This document shows, one piece after another, positions 34,010 through 45,300 of a stretch of 64,000 nucleotides of DNA; position 1 is the first letter of the stretch; every line of letters starts with the position of its first letter. The stretch covers positions 7,378,001 through 7,442,000 of the forward strand of contig CM069876.1 in NCBI GenBank assembly GCA_036172665.1. Direction: 5' to 3'. The translations under genes were made by a program, and so were the position numbers. This DNA is from Prosopocoilus inquinatus. Its lineage: Eukaryota > Arthropoda > Insecta > Coleoptera > Lucanidae. The notes under the pieces are model-generated. The model saw nothing but the letters and a program-made list of their open reading frames with translations. It had not been told where the DNA came from and ran no database searches.

Positions 34010-35978
34010 GGGCAGGTAGGTATGTTTGCGACTGATGCCTCTCTTTTTCGCGCAAATTACTACTATCGAACTCTTCTCTCTTAAAGGCTTTTGGTTAACT
34101 GTTGTTTTTATGTACGATTGCTTTTACGTATGGTTACTCTTTGAAATTTTACACAACTTGCTCTTCATTTCGCTTTCATCTGTAACTATCGTGACTATCC
34201 ATTTAGAGGGACCAGACGTTTCGTACCGGCCGGCTTCATTGTAACAATCTCGAGCTGGGGTGAGAGATGTGGGCGTCTTCACATGTCATGCGGTTAAGGT
34301 CTTGGGCAGATTTTAGTTGCATTAAGACCATCGCGCGTCACCAATTATACCACATCAAACAATGGCCGTAAGCGGTCGCTGTCAGGACCGGCACCAGGTT
34401 TTAGAATGCCTACACCAACTAGAACGAATCAGCATCGTACTGATGCCGACACGACGCGATTTAAACCCGTTGTATGCCCGCTTTAACGCCTGCACATCGG
34501 GCTATGCCGGTCAAGGCACGATGCGTTCCGGACTGCTTACGGTTCAGCGTAGTCGACGTTATCTCCTTTAAAATCATATAATTTCTTTTTCCTTTATGCC
34601 GGTACGGAAGCGATCCTAATACAGTCCTGTATAGTGGACGGCGGCATTTATCCAGTAACATTATAGTTTCAGATATTCAGTAAAATTTTAAACACGTAAA
34701 GCTAGTGACGGATCGGCCATTCGTTAAAATTTACTTTATTGTGTCATATTTGTTAACATCATTACCAATACAGTTTCAATAGCATTCTAAAGTTCTTATG
34801 TTCTTAAGGTGCACACACACGCTTCAAGTGTTAAGGTAGGAACGCATTTTGCCAATGTCTGTAACTTGTGTTGTTATATTAAAGTTGTTGCATTAATTGA
34901 GTCAATCCCTTTGGATTCTCTTCTCATCTCCGGCTAATTTATTTTCGCGTTTAATTAACACCCACATCTGTCACGACTGAAGCTGCTGGCTGTGCTGCAA
35001 GTTAGCTTCCTCGGTACAAATCCTGTTTCTACTCAAGTAGGTCGCAGGGTTTGCAGCCTCCTTTATTTTAGATTGATTTTACGTAACTTCCTGCTTAATT
35101 CTCTCATAATTTTCTGTTCATTTTGTCACTCGGCAAGTATAATCTCTATTTTCTTACACTAATCTTTCGTCTCTATGCTCCTAAACTTAACTAAGCTTGT
35201 GGAAAACTAAAAAAATCAGGTAACTTAAATCAAATTAGTTATTAACTTAAAATTTCATTCTGTGTCTAAATTGCCGTTTTCATTATTTATATTCACTAAC
35301 ACAATTCTCCGCCTGGACTTCATAATCCAGCTTCATTTTGTCCTCTGGTCTTGGTGTAACTCTGCCTGTTCTGTCCTTGCATTCTTTAGTAATGGAACCC
35401 ATCTTTCTGCCTTTTGCTGATTTTAAAGGCACGTTATCCTTTTATTTAAACTCTTGATGCACAAATCTTACTTATTATAAGTACTTGTAAATATTAGGAG
35501 CATTAGAATTGTAAATACATGTATTGGATCGCTACTTGTCGGAATCATCAATCTGAATCTTCGGTCTTTAGATATTTTTTTTCGCGCGGGCGATAAACTT
35601 TATTTTATACAGGCGTGAGAAATCAATTGGTAAATAAAAAGATAAAATGTTCCCAATCGAATAAGTAATGTCAACTGTGAAATTGTGTCCGATTATAGTG
35701 TTGACACACGTAATATTTCCTTGAGGTCGTTGTAATCCTCGAAATCTTCTGAATTCGAACCAAACAATCCTTAAATTTAAAATGATTTTTCGATCAACTG
35801 TTTGGTTCAGGCATTTAGGCAGCAAACGTTTTCAGTTGCGAAGCGTATCAATTTATTTTATTAGGTTATTCGGAAAAAAAATGCCGTTTTTTTCAAATTT
35901 AGAATGCTTGTATTAAACGAAATATATTAATTTTGATTAAACTATGCAATTGCAAATTTCATTAGTGATCGTTTGCCA
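34010..35978. other. Unassigned DNA
   Basis: About 2 kb. Slightly GC-richer 34200-34620 with short frames on both strands (34362-34571 plus, 34461-34661 minus), not recognised. On the minus strand about 35280-35440 an uninterrupted 40-codon stretch (containing KMGSITKECKDRTGRVTPRP) ends in a stop; it may be the C-terminus of an unidentified gene or transposon. No TIRs found. Confidence 0.35.
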
Positions 35979-36949
35979 TCATTGTGCCAGCATTGACATT
36001 GCTCGATGATACCAGCCAAGTTCTCTAGAGTCAAGAAATTCTTGATATGCCGTATCGACCTCGTAATATTCATTAAAATTTATATCTTTAAGGAAATGTT
36101 TCGTGGAGCAATACATATGGTAATCCGAAACAGCAATGTCCGGACTTTATGCAGAAAGAGAAAAGTCCATCCAAACTCCATCAGTTTTTATTGAGATGTA
36201 ATTGTATTATGCGGATTTGCATTATCCTGGTGGTGGATCACGAGATTTGTATTTATTAGTGCAGGGTCCCCTAAACGGAAAATTTCGTGCTTTTTGATAA
36301 GTTAAGCACAACAGACTGCAGCATTATCTGTCCGGACATTTGAAACAAGTTCAAAATGGATCACGCCAAAGATATTCCACCAAACACTGAATGTTACTTA
36401 TCTTCCAAAACGATCTTTGTTGACGAGTGAAAAAGATACTTGTCGAAGATTAAGTCACTGTTTATACCAGCAGGGATTCTTAAAAGAATCCATATTTCTT
36501 CATAAATCATGATTTGTCACAGAAAACGATTGTGGCGGGGAGTTTGGAGTAATTTTGTACAAATGTTTAAGATGTTTAGGTTGAGATTCATTTAAGTTAT
36601 GTGAAATTTTTGTAGAACGTTTAACAATCGTACTACCACCTCTTATATAGCTCCAAATGGTTGAATTGAATGCACTCAACTCGTCTGACAATCGATATAT
36701 TGTAGTAACCGTATTTTCTTTAATAAATTGCAAAAAAAAATTGGTTAATCTTTAAAAGGCAACCCAAGGTACGACTCATTCGAAGAGTAAAATCGCCATT
36801 TCTAAATTTTTAAAATTCATGTTGGGCATGTCTTAACATTAAGAGATTCTTTGTCTTCTTCTCACAGATATTCTACGCCACTTGTGCAGCTACTTTCCTT
36901 CTTAAACTCATATAAATATAGGTTCAAGAATTCTTCGTTTTTTGGTCAT
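35979..36949 (-). pseudogene. Fossil mariner-type (SETMAR-like) transposase
   Basis: No long open frame survives, but minus-strand translations in shifting frames line up in the right order with a mariner transposase. From 36949: FIYEFKKE and VNVKTC (first helix-turn-helix). Then from 36733: LSDELSAFNSTIWSYIRG and STKISHNLNESQPKH (second helix-turn-helix). Then, after several stops, CDEKW-like text, VWW/VFGG, IHHQDNANPH (second catalytic Asp), KLMEFGWT, PDIAVSDYHMY (third Asp region), KHFLKD, AYQEFLDSREL and MLAQ before a stop at 35979-35981. The total length (~970 bp) fits a ~345-residue protein. Many stops and indels mark it as old. Terminal repeats were not found, so the element edges are unknown. 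Confidence 0.85.
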
Positions 36950-37194
36950 TCTTCGTAAGAAAACACAATTAAGTACGGCTTAACATTTGCGCAGTATATT
37001 GTTTAGAGAAGTATGCTCTTCAATTTGCAAAAAAAAATATATCTCACTACCTCCGAAATATGAATTATTAGTTGATAAAGAAAAAAAAACGATATTTTTT
37101 CCAAACAACCTAATACTTTACTTAAAAATTGAAAACCCGTCTAATAATTTTTTTTATGAGTATTGCTCTTTTTATCAACACGTGTTTTGTGTGT

Positions 37195-39021
37195 GTGTCT
37201 GTGAAGCTGGCGTATCATTTCATGGAATCTCTTAAGTTCTAGTGAGTTCTAGCTTTATTTTTAATAGTTCTATAGTTCCTGATAGATAAAATCGATAGTT
37301 CTGCTCATTTTAAAGCGAAAAAAAGCCAAAGTGCAAACTGAGACGCCAGGTTCACACAGCGTCTCACTTCGTCCTATGCAAAATTAACGGCCAATTCTTA
37401 TAGGAAATTAAAAGATCTGTAGTTCTACATGAGTTCTAGAAAGAGTTCTAGAGAAAAACATTGCTATTTCTTATTAGAAAACTCTAATAACCCAATATGA
37501 TTAGTTACGCAGATACAGATGAGACGCTGTCGAATATTCGACAGTTCTATGAGCTCTGCAATTTTTTCCTTGTAGCTCAGAACGTATCCAAGGATTTTCT
37601 ACAGAGTTCCGGCCACAAGTCTCATTAGATTATTTTTTGAGCAATTTTAAATCCTGGTAAATTCGAGTTATACACGTTATAATTGAGACGATGTCTAATA
37701 CAAGACAGTTCTGTGAGCTCTATATTTTTTTCCTTGTAGTTAGAAACATATTCAATGACTTTCCGCAGAGTTCCAGTCAAATTCGAATTATACACTTAAT
37801 AAGTGAAACGCTGTCGAATATACGACAGTTCTGTAAGCTCTATATTTTTTTCCTTGTAGTTCTGAAAATATTCAATGACCTTCCGCAGAGTTCCAGTCAT
37901 AAACCTAAGTAGATTATTATTTAGCAATTTTAAACTCCGCCAAATTCGAATTATACACTTAATAAGTGAGACGCTGCCGAAAACACGACAGTTCTGTGAG
38001 CTCTATATTTTTTTCCTTGTACTTAGAAACATATTCAATGACTTTCCGCAGAGTTCCAGTCATAAACCTAAGTAGATTATTATTTACCAATTTTAAACTT
38101 CGCCAAGTTCGAATTATACACTTAATAAGTGAGACGCTGTCGAAGATACGACAGTTCTGTAAGTTCTATATATTTTTCCTTGTAGTTCTGAAATTATTCA
38201 ATGACCTTCCGCAGAGTTCCAGTCATAAACCTAAATAGATTATTATTTAGCAATTTTAAACTCCGCCAAATTCGAATTATACACTTAATAAGTGAGATGC
38301 TGCGAAAAACACGTCAGTTCTGTGAGCTCTATAATTTTTTCCTTGTAGTTCGGAACATATTCAACGACTTTCTGCAGAGTTCCAGCCACAAGCCTCATTA
38401 AATTAAATTTAAAATTGCTCAAACAATAATCTAACGATGCTTGTGGGAAGAACTCTGCAGAAAGTCGTTGGATACGTTCCAAACTACAAGGAAAAAATTA
38501 TAGAGCTCACAGAACTGTCGTATATTCGACAGCGTCTCAGTTCTAACCTGTACAACTCGAATCTCGCGGGATTTAAAATTGCTCAAAAAATTATCTAATG
38601 AGTGTGCTGGAACTCTGCAGAATGTCGTTAAATACGTTTTGTACTACAAGGAAAAAGTTGTAAAACTGACAGAACTGTCGTATATTCGACAGCGTCTCAT
38701 CTGTATCTGCGTAACTAATCATATTGGGTTATTAGAGTTTTCTAATAAGAAATAGCAATGTTTTTCTCTAGAACTCTTTCTAGAACTCATGTAGAACTAC
38801 AGATCTTTATTTTCATATAAGAATTGGCCGTTAATTTTGCGTAGGACAAAGTGAGACGCTGCGTGAACCTGGCGTCTCAGTTTGCACTTTGGCTTTTTTT
38901 CGCTTTAATGAGCAGAACTATCGATTTTATCTATCAGGAACTATAGAACTATTAAAAATAAAGCCAGAACTCACTAGAACTTAAGAGATTCCATGAAATG
39001 ATACGCCAGCTTCACAGACAC
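37195..39021. mobile_element. Foldback element with ~162-bp tandem units
   Basis: The outer arms (about 330 bp, 37195-37520 and 38695-39021) are inverted copies starting GTGTCTGTGAAGCTGGCGTA. Inward, a ~162-bp unit beginning GAGACGCTGTCGAA and containing TCCTTGTAG and AGAGTTCCAG is repeated: six units left of the inversion point (starts near 37522, 37686, 37806, 37967, 38131, 38293; the second is shortened to ~120 bp) and two in opposite orientation to the right (about 38415-38695). The inversion point is near 38405. Both flanks contain ACGTTTTGT-like text, a possible ~9-bp duplication. The overlapping frames of 65-90 codons (37691-38482) only reflect the repeat. Confidence 0.92.
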
Positions 39022-39734
39022 GTTTTGTATAGGTATTGCAATATCGTTTGCGCTAAGTGTGTTGGTGTATAATTTGTACACAGTTGTTATAAATGATTCG
39101 TTAGACACAGGAGGTGTTGAAAGCTTCTGCCTTTTACAGATTGTGAATTTAGTAATTTCCGTCAGTTCACGAGAGGTTTTAGGAAATTAATATTTTATTA
39201 AAGCAGGAAAGGTACAAAGCGCTTCGTCATAATTTTCAAGGTGAAATGTTATGATACAATAATGTTTTTTTTCCATAGATACATTCAGACCCTCGAGGTA
39301 TTTTTATCTGTATCAAAAACTGTTATATTTAAACTTAGAATATGCTTAAATGAGTATATCCATATTCTTTTGTGTTTAACATATTACGCTTCATAAGTTT
39401 ATCAAAATTGATTTGACAACATTTTATACCAGAAACGTCATTTTGACGACTTTTTTTCTGAATCCTTTGTTAAGTAAGCTAATGTAACTAAAAAAAATTA
39501 TTTCTACCCCAAGAAATATTAAATTTTGAAAGTTATACATTAGTCCGCCGCACATGCACATACTTATCCGACGCTACCAGCACATGGAGGACTTGGCGCG
39601 CAAACTTAGTTCGTATGTTTATGGAGGAAAGTCTTCGTTTCAAATACGCAGATTAAAACGTGTATCCAAGCTCGCGAATCTAAAATTTTAAAACTACGTT
39701 TACCGGCAAATCAGGTTTTAATAAATTAAATAAT
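39022..39734. other. Unassigned DNA
   Basis: No feature recognised between the foldback element and family N copy 2. Confidence 0.4.
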
Positions 39735-40313
39735 AAGCGTGTCTCTAAACCTATGTCTTTAATTGAAACCACAAATAGTGGTCAAGAAAAGAAGCAAAAT
39801 TTGTTATACAACTATTGGTCAGGTCAGATAGCAATAACAACGCAGATAGAAATTATTTTACTTTTTCAAAGAAATTGTTTGAGGGTCGCTGAATGCAGCT
39901 TAAATGTTCCTGCGGAGCTTGGCTTTCAGCTATTCTCCGACGTTCGAGGTCATAAAGTCATAAAAACGCAGACCATGACCTAATGCACAGATATGATACT
40001 TAAGGCAGGTCAAGTGTTTTCTTGTTCATTTTAAAAGCTGATAAATTTTGAAACTAGGTAGGTTATTAATAGTTTAAAATATTCTGAGCGTGTTGCATTA
40101 ATTGATGATTAGTCTTGTGCTAGTCCGTACTTTAACAGTTAAATTAAAAAAATTCAATCTAAAGGCGACCGAAAAAGTGGAACTTCTTACATCATATTAA
40201 TTTGTAAATTGCCAATAAACAACTTAAAATGTTGATTACTAATGTTTATTGTATTTGTCCTAAATTTGTTGGTTTATTAAAACTTCGAATAAACGACGAA
40301 ATAAACGTCTGCG

Positions 40314-40542
40314 AGTTATGTTAAACGCTCTATGACCCCTGATTAGTAATATAAACAAGTGACGCATTGTTATTGTCCACTCATTTATCGTTATCTTTAC
40401 TAAATATACAAACTATAGCATATATATTAGGGTCAGAACTTTAGTTTAGTCATATCTGCAGAACTTGTAACCGTTACTCTGCCCATCTGTAACTTTAATA
40501 AATGTTTTAAAAAACATTAACGTGTTTATAAAAAACATAATT
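40314..40542 (+). repeat. 5' LTR
   Basis: Begins AGTTATGTTAAACGC and ends AAAAACATAATT, the AGTTA...AATT style of errantivirus LTRs. Contains a TATATATTA box-like run (about 40419-40429) followed by GGTCAGAACTTTAGTTTAGT, a plausible initiator region, and AATAAA at about 40498. The last base may be shared with the primer-binding site. Confidence 0.95.
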
Positions 40543-40559
40543 GGCGCAGTCAGTAGGAT
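40542..40559 (+). other. Primer-binding site, tRNA-Ser type
   Basis: TGGCGCAGTCAGTAGGAT follows the 5' LTR directly. This closely resembles the tRNA-Ser primer sites known from the 17.6/297 group of Drosophila errantiviruses. Confidence 0.8.
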
Positions 40560-40852
40560 AGTGCGGTCGCGAAAAAAGGTGCATCGTGCAAATTAAAATC
40601 GCGATTTGGGACTCCAGTTCCTTCAGTACTACCCAAAAGAACCCTGGACGAAGAAACTTCAAGAGAAATACATCGTGTAAGGCTCTGAAGATACCATTCG
40701 TCTTCCAATCCATAGAGGAGATCCACAGCTCTGGGCAACGCAGATATCAACCTTTCACAAAATAGACGACTGGCAATTCCCGGATTTGGTGAGACCAAAT
40801 TTTGAGTATCCCGTCTAATTTTTTCCATCATTTACCTGATTTCTTGTCTTAT

Positions 40853-42214
40853 ATGAACAGCAATTCAGTAAATAACTTAGATTTAGATTCTTTAATCGAA
40901 ACATTTAATAATAGTATTAATCTATCTAAACCAACTGTAATCCAAGCAAAAATGCCAGAAGTAAATTATCAATTATTAAAATTATATGTAGACACAATTC
41001 CATCATACAATGGTGACCAAAATTCATTAGAAATTTTCATAGCGTCCTGCGACTATTTGTTCAATGAAATTAGTAACAACGACCCTCAAATAACTTCATA
41101 TTTAATTAGAGTAGTAATTGGTAAATTAAAAGATCACGCACAAATCTTAATTGGCACTAGGAACGAATTAAATACTTGGCCTTTAATAAAAAATGCTTTA
41201 AGAACTAGTTTCGGTGATCAGAGAAATTTAGATTGTCTCGAACAAGACTTAATCACATTAACACCTTCAAAAAATGAACCACCATTAGAATTCGGCAAAC
41301 GAATACAAATATTACGTAGTAGATTGTCTGCAAAATTAAACTCAATTAGTACAACGGAAATACCACAAGCCACAAAATTAGTATATTCTAAACAATATGA
41401 CAATCTAGCATTAAAAACCTTCCTTCGTGGTTTATCGGGTAACTTCCAAAGCATTGTAAGACTAAGAAACCCTATATCACTAGAAAATGCAATGGCCTAT
41501 GTAATAGAAGAAGAGAACTTTATGTATACTCAAAATCTTCCTAATATATTACATAATAATAAAAGCTCTTCTAACCAAATCAAAACGCAACCTCAAATGT
41601 TACCTAAGACGTTCAACTCATTTCCACAATATTCACACGTACCTACATCATTTGATCAATATCCTCAAAGATCTAACATGCAAATTCATCAAACACCTCT
41701 TACACAATGGCCACGAAATTTCTATAACCAAAATCCAAGACCCTGGACTTCTAACCAATTCCCTAGTCAACCTATTGACGTGAGACCAAGAGTAGTTCAA
41801 CAAAAACAATTTACTAACTCTCAAGTTTTTGGTACTCCGAAAAATGTCTTTAAACCAACAGGACAAATCCCAACAAACAAACCGGAACCAATGTCAACCA
41901 CATCCAGAATCCCAACAATTAGACAACATAATAATTATAATAATTATTTTAAAAACACTATACCAACATCAAGAAATTTTATTTCAGAGGAATTAAATCT
42001 CATGGAAAATAATTACTGTAATCACGAGCATACAGAAACGTACCCTGATCCTTCTTTAAACATCCCTGATCATTACGATAACAATATTTGCAATGAGCAA
42101 AACTATGAACTTAACAATGTAAATAATGAGACTGACGAAGAGATTAATGACGAATCCCAAATAAACAACTTTCAAAATTTTCGGATGACTCACTCAACAG
42201 AAGACGCGACGTAA
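40853..42214 (+). CDS. gag: Gag-like protein of the LTR element
   Basis: Structural protein of the retrotransposon particle, 453 residues from the ATG at 40853. The frame is open upstream to 40802, but only with a TTG codon, so the ATG is preferred. The N-terminal half contains the capsid-type helical region (LEIFIASCDYLFNEI and FLRGLSGNFQSIVRLRNP, about residues 60-220). The second half is Asn/Gln/Pro-rich and of low complexity, with an acidic C-terminus. There is no CCHC zinc knuckle, which is common in this group. The frame is intact. It overlaps the pol frame by about 34 nt, with pol in the -1 frame, consistent with programmed -1 frameshifting near AAAATTTTCGG (42174-42184). Confidence 0.9.
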   Translation: MNSNSVNNLDLDSLIETFNNSINLSKPTVIQAKMPEVNYQLLKLYVDTIPSYNGDQNSLEIFIASCDYLFNEISNNDPQITSYLIRVVIGKLKDHAQILIGTRNELNTWPLIKNALRTSFGDQRNLDCLEQDLITLTPSKNEPPLEFGKRIQILRSRLSAKLNSISTTEIPQATKLVYSKQYDNLALKTFLRGLSGNFQSIVRLRNPISLENAMAYVIEEENFMYTQNLPNILHNNKSSSNQIKTQPQMLPKTFNSFPQYSHVPTSFDQYPQRSNMQIHQTPLTQWPRNFYNQNPRPWTSNQFPSQPIDVRPRVVQQKQFTNSQVFGTPKNVFKPTGQIPTNKPEPMSTTSRIPTIRQHNNYNNYFKNTIPTSRNFISEELNLMENNYCNHEHTETYPDPSLNIPDHYDNNICNEQNYELNNVNNETDEEINDESQINNFQNFRMTHSTEDAT

Positions 42215-43494
42215 TTTACGAAATCAACAACACGACTTGTGATAATTCACTACCGTATATTAAAATTCAGAATCCACCTATTAAATTACTTATTGATACC
42301 GGATGTTATAAATCTATTATCAGACCTTCTATTGCAGAAAAATACTTCCCAAATAAAATCTCTCAAGAAACATCAATAATTAAAACACCCATAGGAGAAA
42401 AGAAAATTAAATTTAAAGCTCACATTCCAGCATTTAAAGAATTAGCAACTGACAAAGTAATTACTTTTATTCTTTTTGATTTTCATGATTTCTACGATGG
42501 CATATTAGGATTAGAAGACCTCAGAAACCTAGGAATATCAATTAATCTTGCAGAGAAGAATTTAAGTAACAGTAATACAATCATTCCTTTCTACTACAGA
42601 TTGCCTAAAGAAAACTCTTTTACAATTAGTGTTAACACCCACGAAATTTTAAAAACTAAAATTCCTGTAAATTCATTGTCACGCCTTGAAACAAACGCTA
42701 TAGAAGATATTGACGAAACTCTCTCTACAATTGGAAACCCTGGTGACGCGATTGAGACTATCAACCTCTATCTCAATAACCCCGAATTAATAACCGTACC
42801 AGATAGTCCTTCTCTCCACTCTGTTCTAGGTGACGTTTCTTCCAAAACTCCTAAAGTTAACATAGTTTCTGATATTCAACTGAAACCTCCACAATTGGAA
42901 CTATCAGACAATGAAACGATACATTCATCTCTAGAAAACCCTGTATTAGAAATTCAAATATCTGAAAAATCTTTGAATCAATTTAAAAATCAGATCATTA
43001 TTCACGGATCAAACGACATTTTACAGCCTAAAGCAGAAAGAAAAATGTTTTTTAACAAGTCTCGCCTAATAATCTCAATTCCACTAAATGATTTCGAAAC
43101 GAAATTAATAGATGTTATAAAAACCTACTGTCAACCAAAACAAACGTATGCAGTATACTCAAAAAATCCAAGTATAGCAATCTTGTTTACCAACACAGTA
43201 CAAAATCTTTTAACAAATTCATCTTTCAAATTCATTAGAACCAACGTAATCCTCCAAGATATAATCGATCTTGATGAACAAAAATTAAAGTTGGAATACC
43301 ACCATAACGGTAAAACTTGCCACAAAGGAATAAATGAAATGAAAACATCCTTAAGTAGGAACTACTACTGGCCCGATATGATTAAAGACATCACGAACTT
43401 TGTTAATAATTGCAAAATCTGTCAAATGGCAAAATACGATAGAAATCACTACCATAAATTCCCACATCCTTCCGTTCCACCTTGGTCCATGTAG
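42181..43494 (+). pseudogene. pol: Pol remnant: protease joined to the integrase zinc finger
   Basis: An open -1 frame of 437 residues. It starts inside the end of gag and carries an aspartic protease: LLIDTGCYKS (catalytic D-T-G, about residue 39) and DGILGLEDL (flap/helix motif, about residue 107). Directly afterwards, instead of RT and RNase H, it continues with the linker that normally follows RNase H (from about 42660, SRLETNAIEDID). It then reaches the integrase H-H-C-C finger (HHNGKTCHKG ... NNCKICQ, about 43300-43425), followed by YDRN. Soon after it ends PPWSM and stop. So two blocks are missing, RT/RNase H and the integrase catalytic core, and the first junction has kept the frame open. 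It cannot copy or integrate itself. Whether the fused frame is translated is unknown. Confidence 0.88.
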
Positions 43495-45082
43495 AATCAT
43501 AGAAACCAAGCATACCTTTGTCCATTATGTAGAAATTAAACCATTAATTGAGTTACTAAATAACAACATTGATTATTTCAAAACTATTAACGATACTATT
43601 TATAATTCACCATCACTTAGAACACTAACGTATACTAATGTCCTAAAAAATACCTTGACACATGTCCACTATCTTATCTCAGAGGCAGAATATAAACTAA
43701 ACAATCTTATGCCACAGGTAAGAAATAAAAGAGGACTATTGAACATCGTAGGAAAAACGTCTAAATTCTTATTTGGAACATTAGACTCAGACGATGAAGA
43801 AAACTTTAATAATGCTTTAGAAATTCTATCACGTAACCAAAATGCATTAGAAAATCAAATGCAATACCAAATGTCCCTGACCAAAAGATTAATAGAAAAC
43901 TATAATCATTCTATCAGCACTCTTAAGAAAAATCAAGAACTAATAGAACAGAGACTTAATTACTTTCAAGACAATGTACAAAAAATAATTAATGACATTT
44001 CTGCATTTATAAGGGCTCAAAATACTCTTGATCAAGTCTTACTAAATTGCCAAAACTTATTAAGATTTCTAGACAATTTGGAAAACGCAGTGGTTTTTGC
44101 TAGATTAAATACCTTACATAACTCTGTCATATCATTTGAAGACATGAACAATATGATAGATACATTAGTTAAACTTTACGAAGAAAATAAAATTCTTAAA
44201 TTCAAAAACATTCATTCTTATTACAATTTAGCTAACTCAAAGGTGACTGTTCATAATGACAAAGTAATCTTCCTTATGCATATTCCTGTCTTCAGTCCTA
44301 TACAATTTGAATATTACCATATATTTCCTGTTCCTCAAAATAATTTTACCCTTGTACCAAAAAGTCCTTACCTGATACTCAATAACCAAGGCCATCAATA
44401 TGAAGATGAAGAATGTCCAACGATTGAAAATACCTACATCTGTAATAATAGACCCTTTATAAAAGAGGAAGACTGTGTGACATCCATCATTCAGAATATC
44501 AAGACTACTAAATGTCAATTGACTCCCATATCTACGAGTAATACCATTTATGAACAAATCAACAAGAACTACATAATAATTGTACCTGCCAAATTGCCAA
44601 TAAAATTACAGAAAAAATGTAAAACTACTGGATACAACATAATAGAAAAACCAAGCCTCGTCAAAATCCCTTTCCATTGTCAAGTAATGGACGGAAGCTT
44701 CAAAATCATCAATGAAGAAAAAATCATTCAAGGAGAACCCTTCATTCTACCTAGAATGAAAACAGAGGAAATACAAGAACTCCCAAATCTAGAACACCTG
44801 CACTTAGAGGACTTGAACCTGGATGACATCTCGAAGTTACAACGACAATCCAGTATGCAGCCAACTTCTAGAACCAGAGAATGGCACCCCCTGAAGATTT
44901 CCTTCTTTTTGAGCAACCTAGTTTTAATAATAATATGCTTTGTTTTCGTGTTCATCATACTCAAATATAGAAAGACCCAAAAACAATCAAAAGTAAGAAA
45001 AAGCGATAAATCAGAGGAAGCGAGGGATGAAAATAATACTTCACTATTATTTTCCAATTTAAAAAGGGAGGAGTTATGTTAA
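43400..45082 (+). pseudogene. env: Envelope-like protein frame lacking its N-terminal start
   Basis: A fusion-protein-type envelope of errantiviruses (related to baculovirus F proteins). The frame is open from 43400, but the first ~27 codons are integrase-finger text read in another frame. Envelope similarity starts near 43480 (GPCRIIETKHTFVHYVEI). A furin-type site R-N-K-R lies at 43721-43732, followed by a hydrophobic fusion-peptide-like segment. Heptad-type helical sequence spans about 43790-44200. Cys-rich text follows, then a transmembrane helix (LVLIIICFVFVFIILKY, about 44915-44970) and a short basic tail. No ATG or signal peptide precedes the mature part, so the start was lost in the same deletion as the integrase core, unless supplied by splicing. 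The protein part present is otherwise unbroken. Confidence 0.88.
45061..45071 (+). other. Polypurine tract of the LTR element
   Basis: AAAAAGGGAGG immediately precedes the 3' LTR, the expected place for plus-strand priming. It overlaps the end of the env frame. Confidence 0.85.
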
Positions 45083-45300
45083 ACGCTCTATGACCCCTGA
45101 TTAGTAATATAAACAAGTGACGCATTGTTATTGTCCACTCATTTATCGTTATCTTTACTAAATATACAAACTATAGCATATATATTAGGGTCAGAACTTT
45201 AGTTTAGTCATATCTGCAGAACTTGTAACCGTTACTCTGCCCATCTGTAACTTTAATAAATGTTTTAAAAAACATTAACGTGTTTATAAAAAACATAATT
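45072..45300 (+). repeat. 3' LTR
   Basis: I see no difference from the 5' LTR across all 229 positions. Followed directly by the TGCG target duplication. Confidence 0.95.

Larger units (their letters stand above)
40314..45300 (+). mobile_element. Internally deleted errantivirus-like (gypsy-type) LTR retrotransposon
   Basis: A 4987-bp element with two 229-bp LTRs that look identical by eye, a tRNA-Ser-type primer site, gag, a pol remnant, an envelope frame and a polypurine tract. It is flanked by a perfect 4-bp duplication, TGCG (40310-40313 and 45301-45304). A complete member of this group is usually over 7 kb. Here reverse transcriptase, RNase H, the integrase core and the start of env are absent. 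It lies inside family N copy 2 and is the youngest datable insertion in the window. Confidence 0.95.

Noticed and set aside
37500..38410. Regularly spaced repeats suggestive of a CRISPR array
   Set aside because: Units are ~162 bp, diverged, lack repeat-spacer structure, lie between inverted arms, and the setting is eukaryotic.
37691..38482. Repeated 65-90-codon frames containing MTFRRVPVINL
   Set aside because: They are the foldback's tandem unit read several times; there is no evidence of coding.
44237..44557. 106-codon minus-strand frame and similar ones at 41218-41866 and 44728-45057
   Set aside because: Antisense shadows of the intact gag and env frames of the LTR element.
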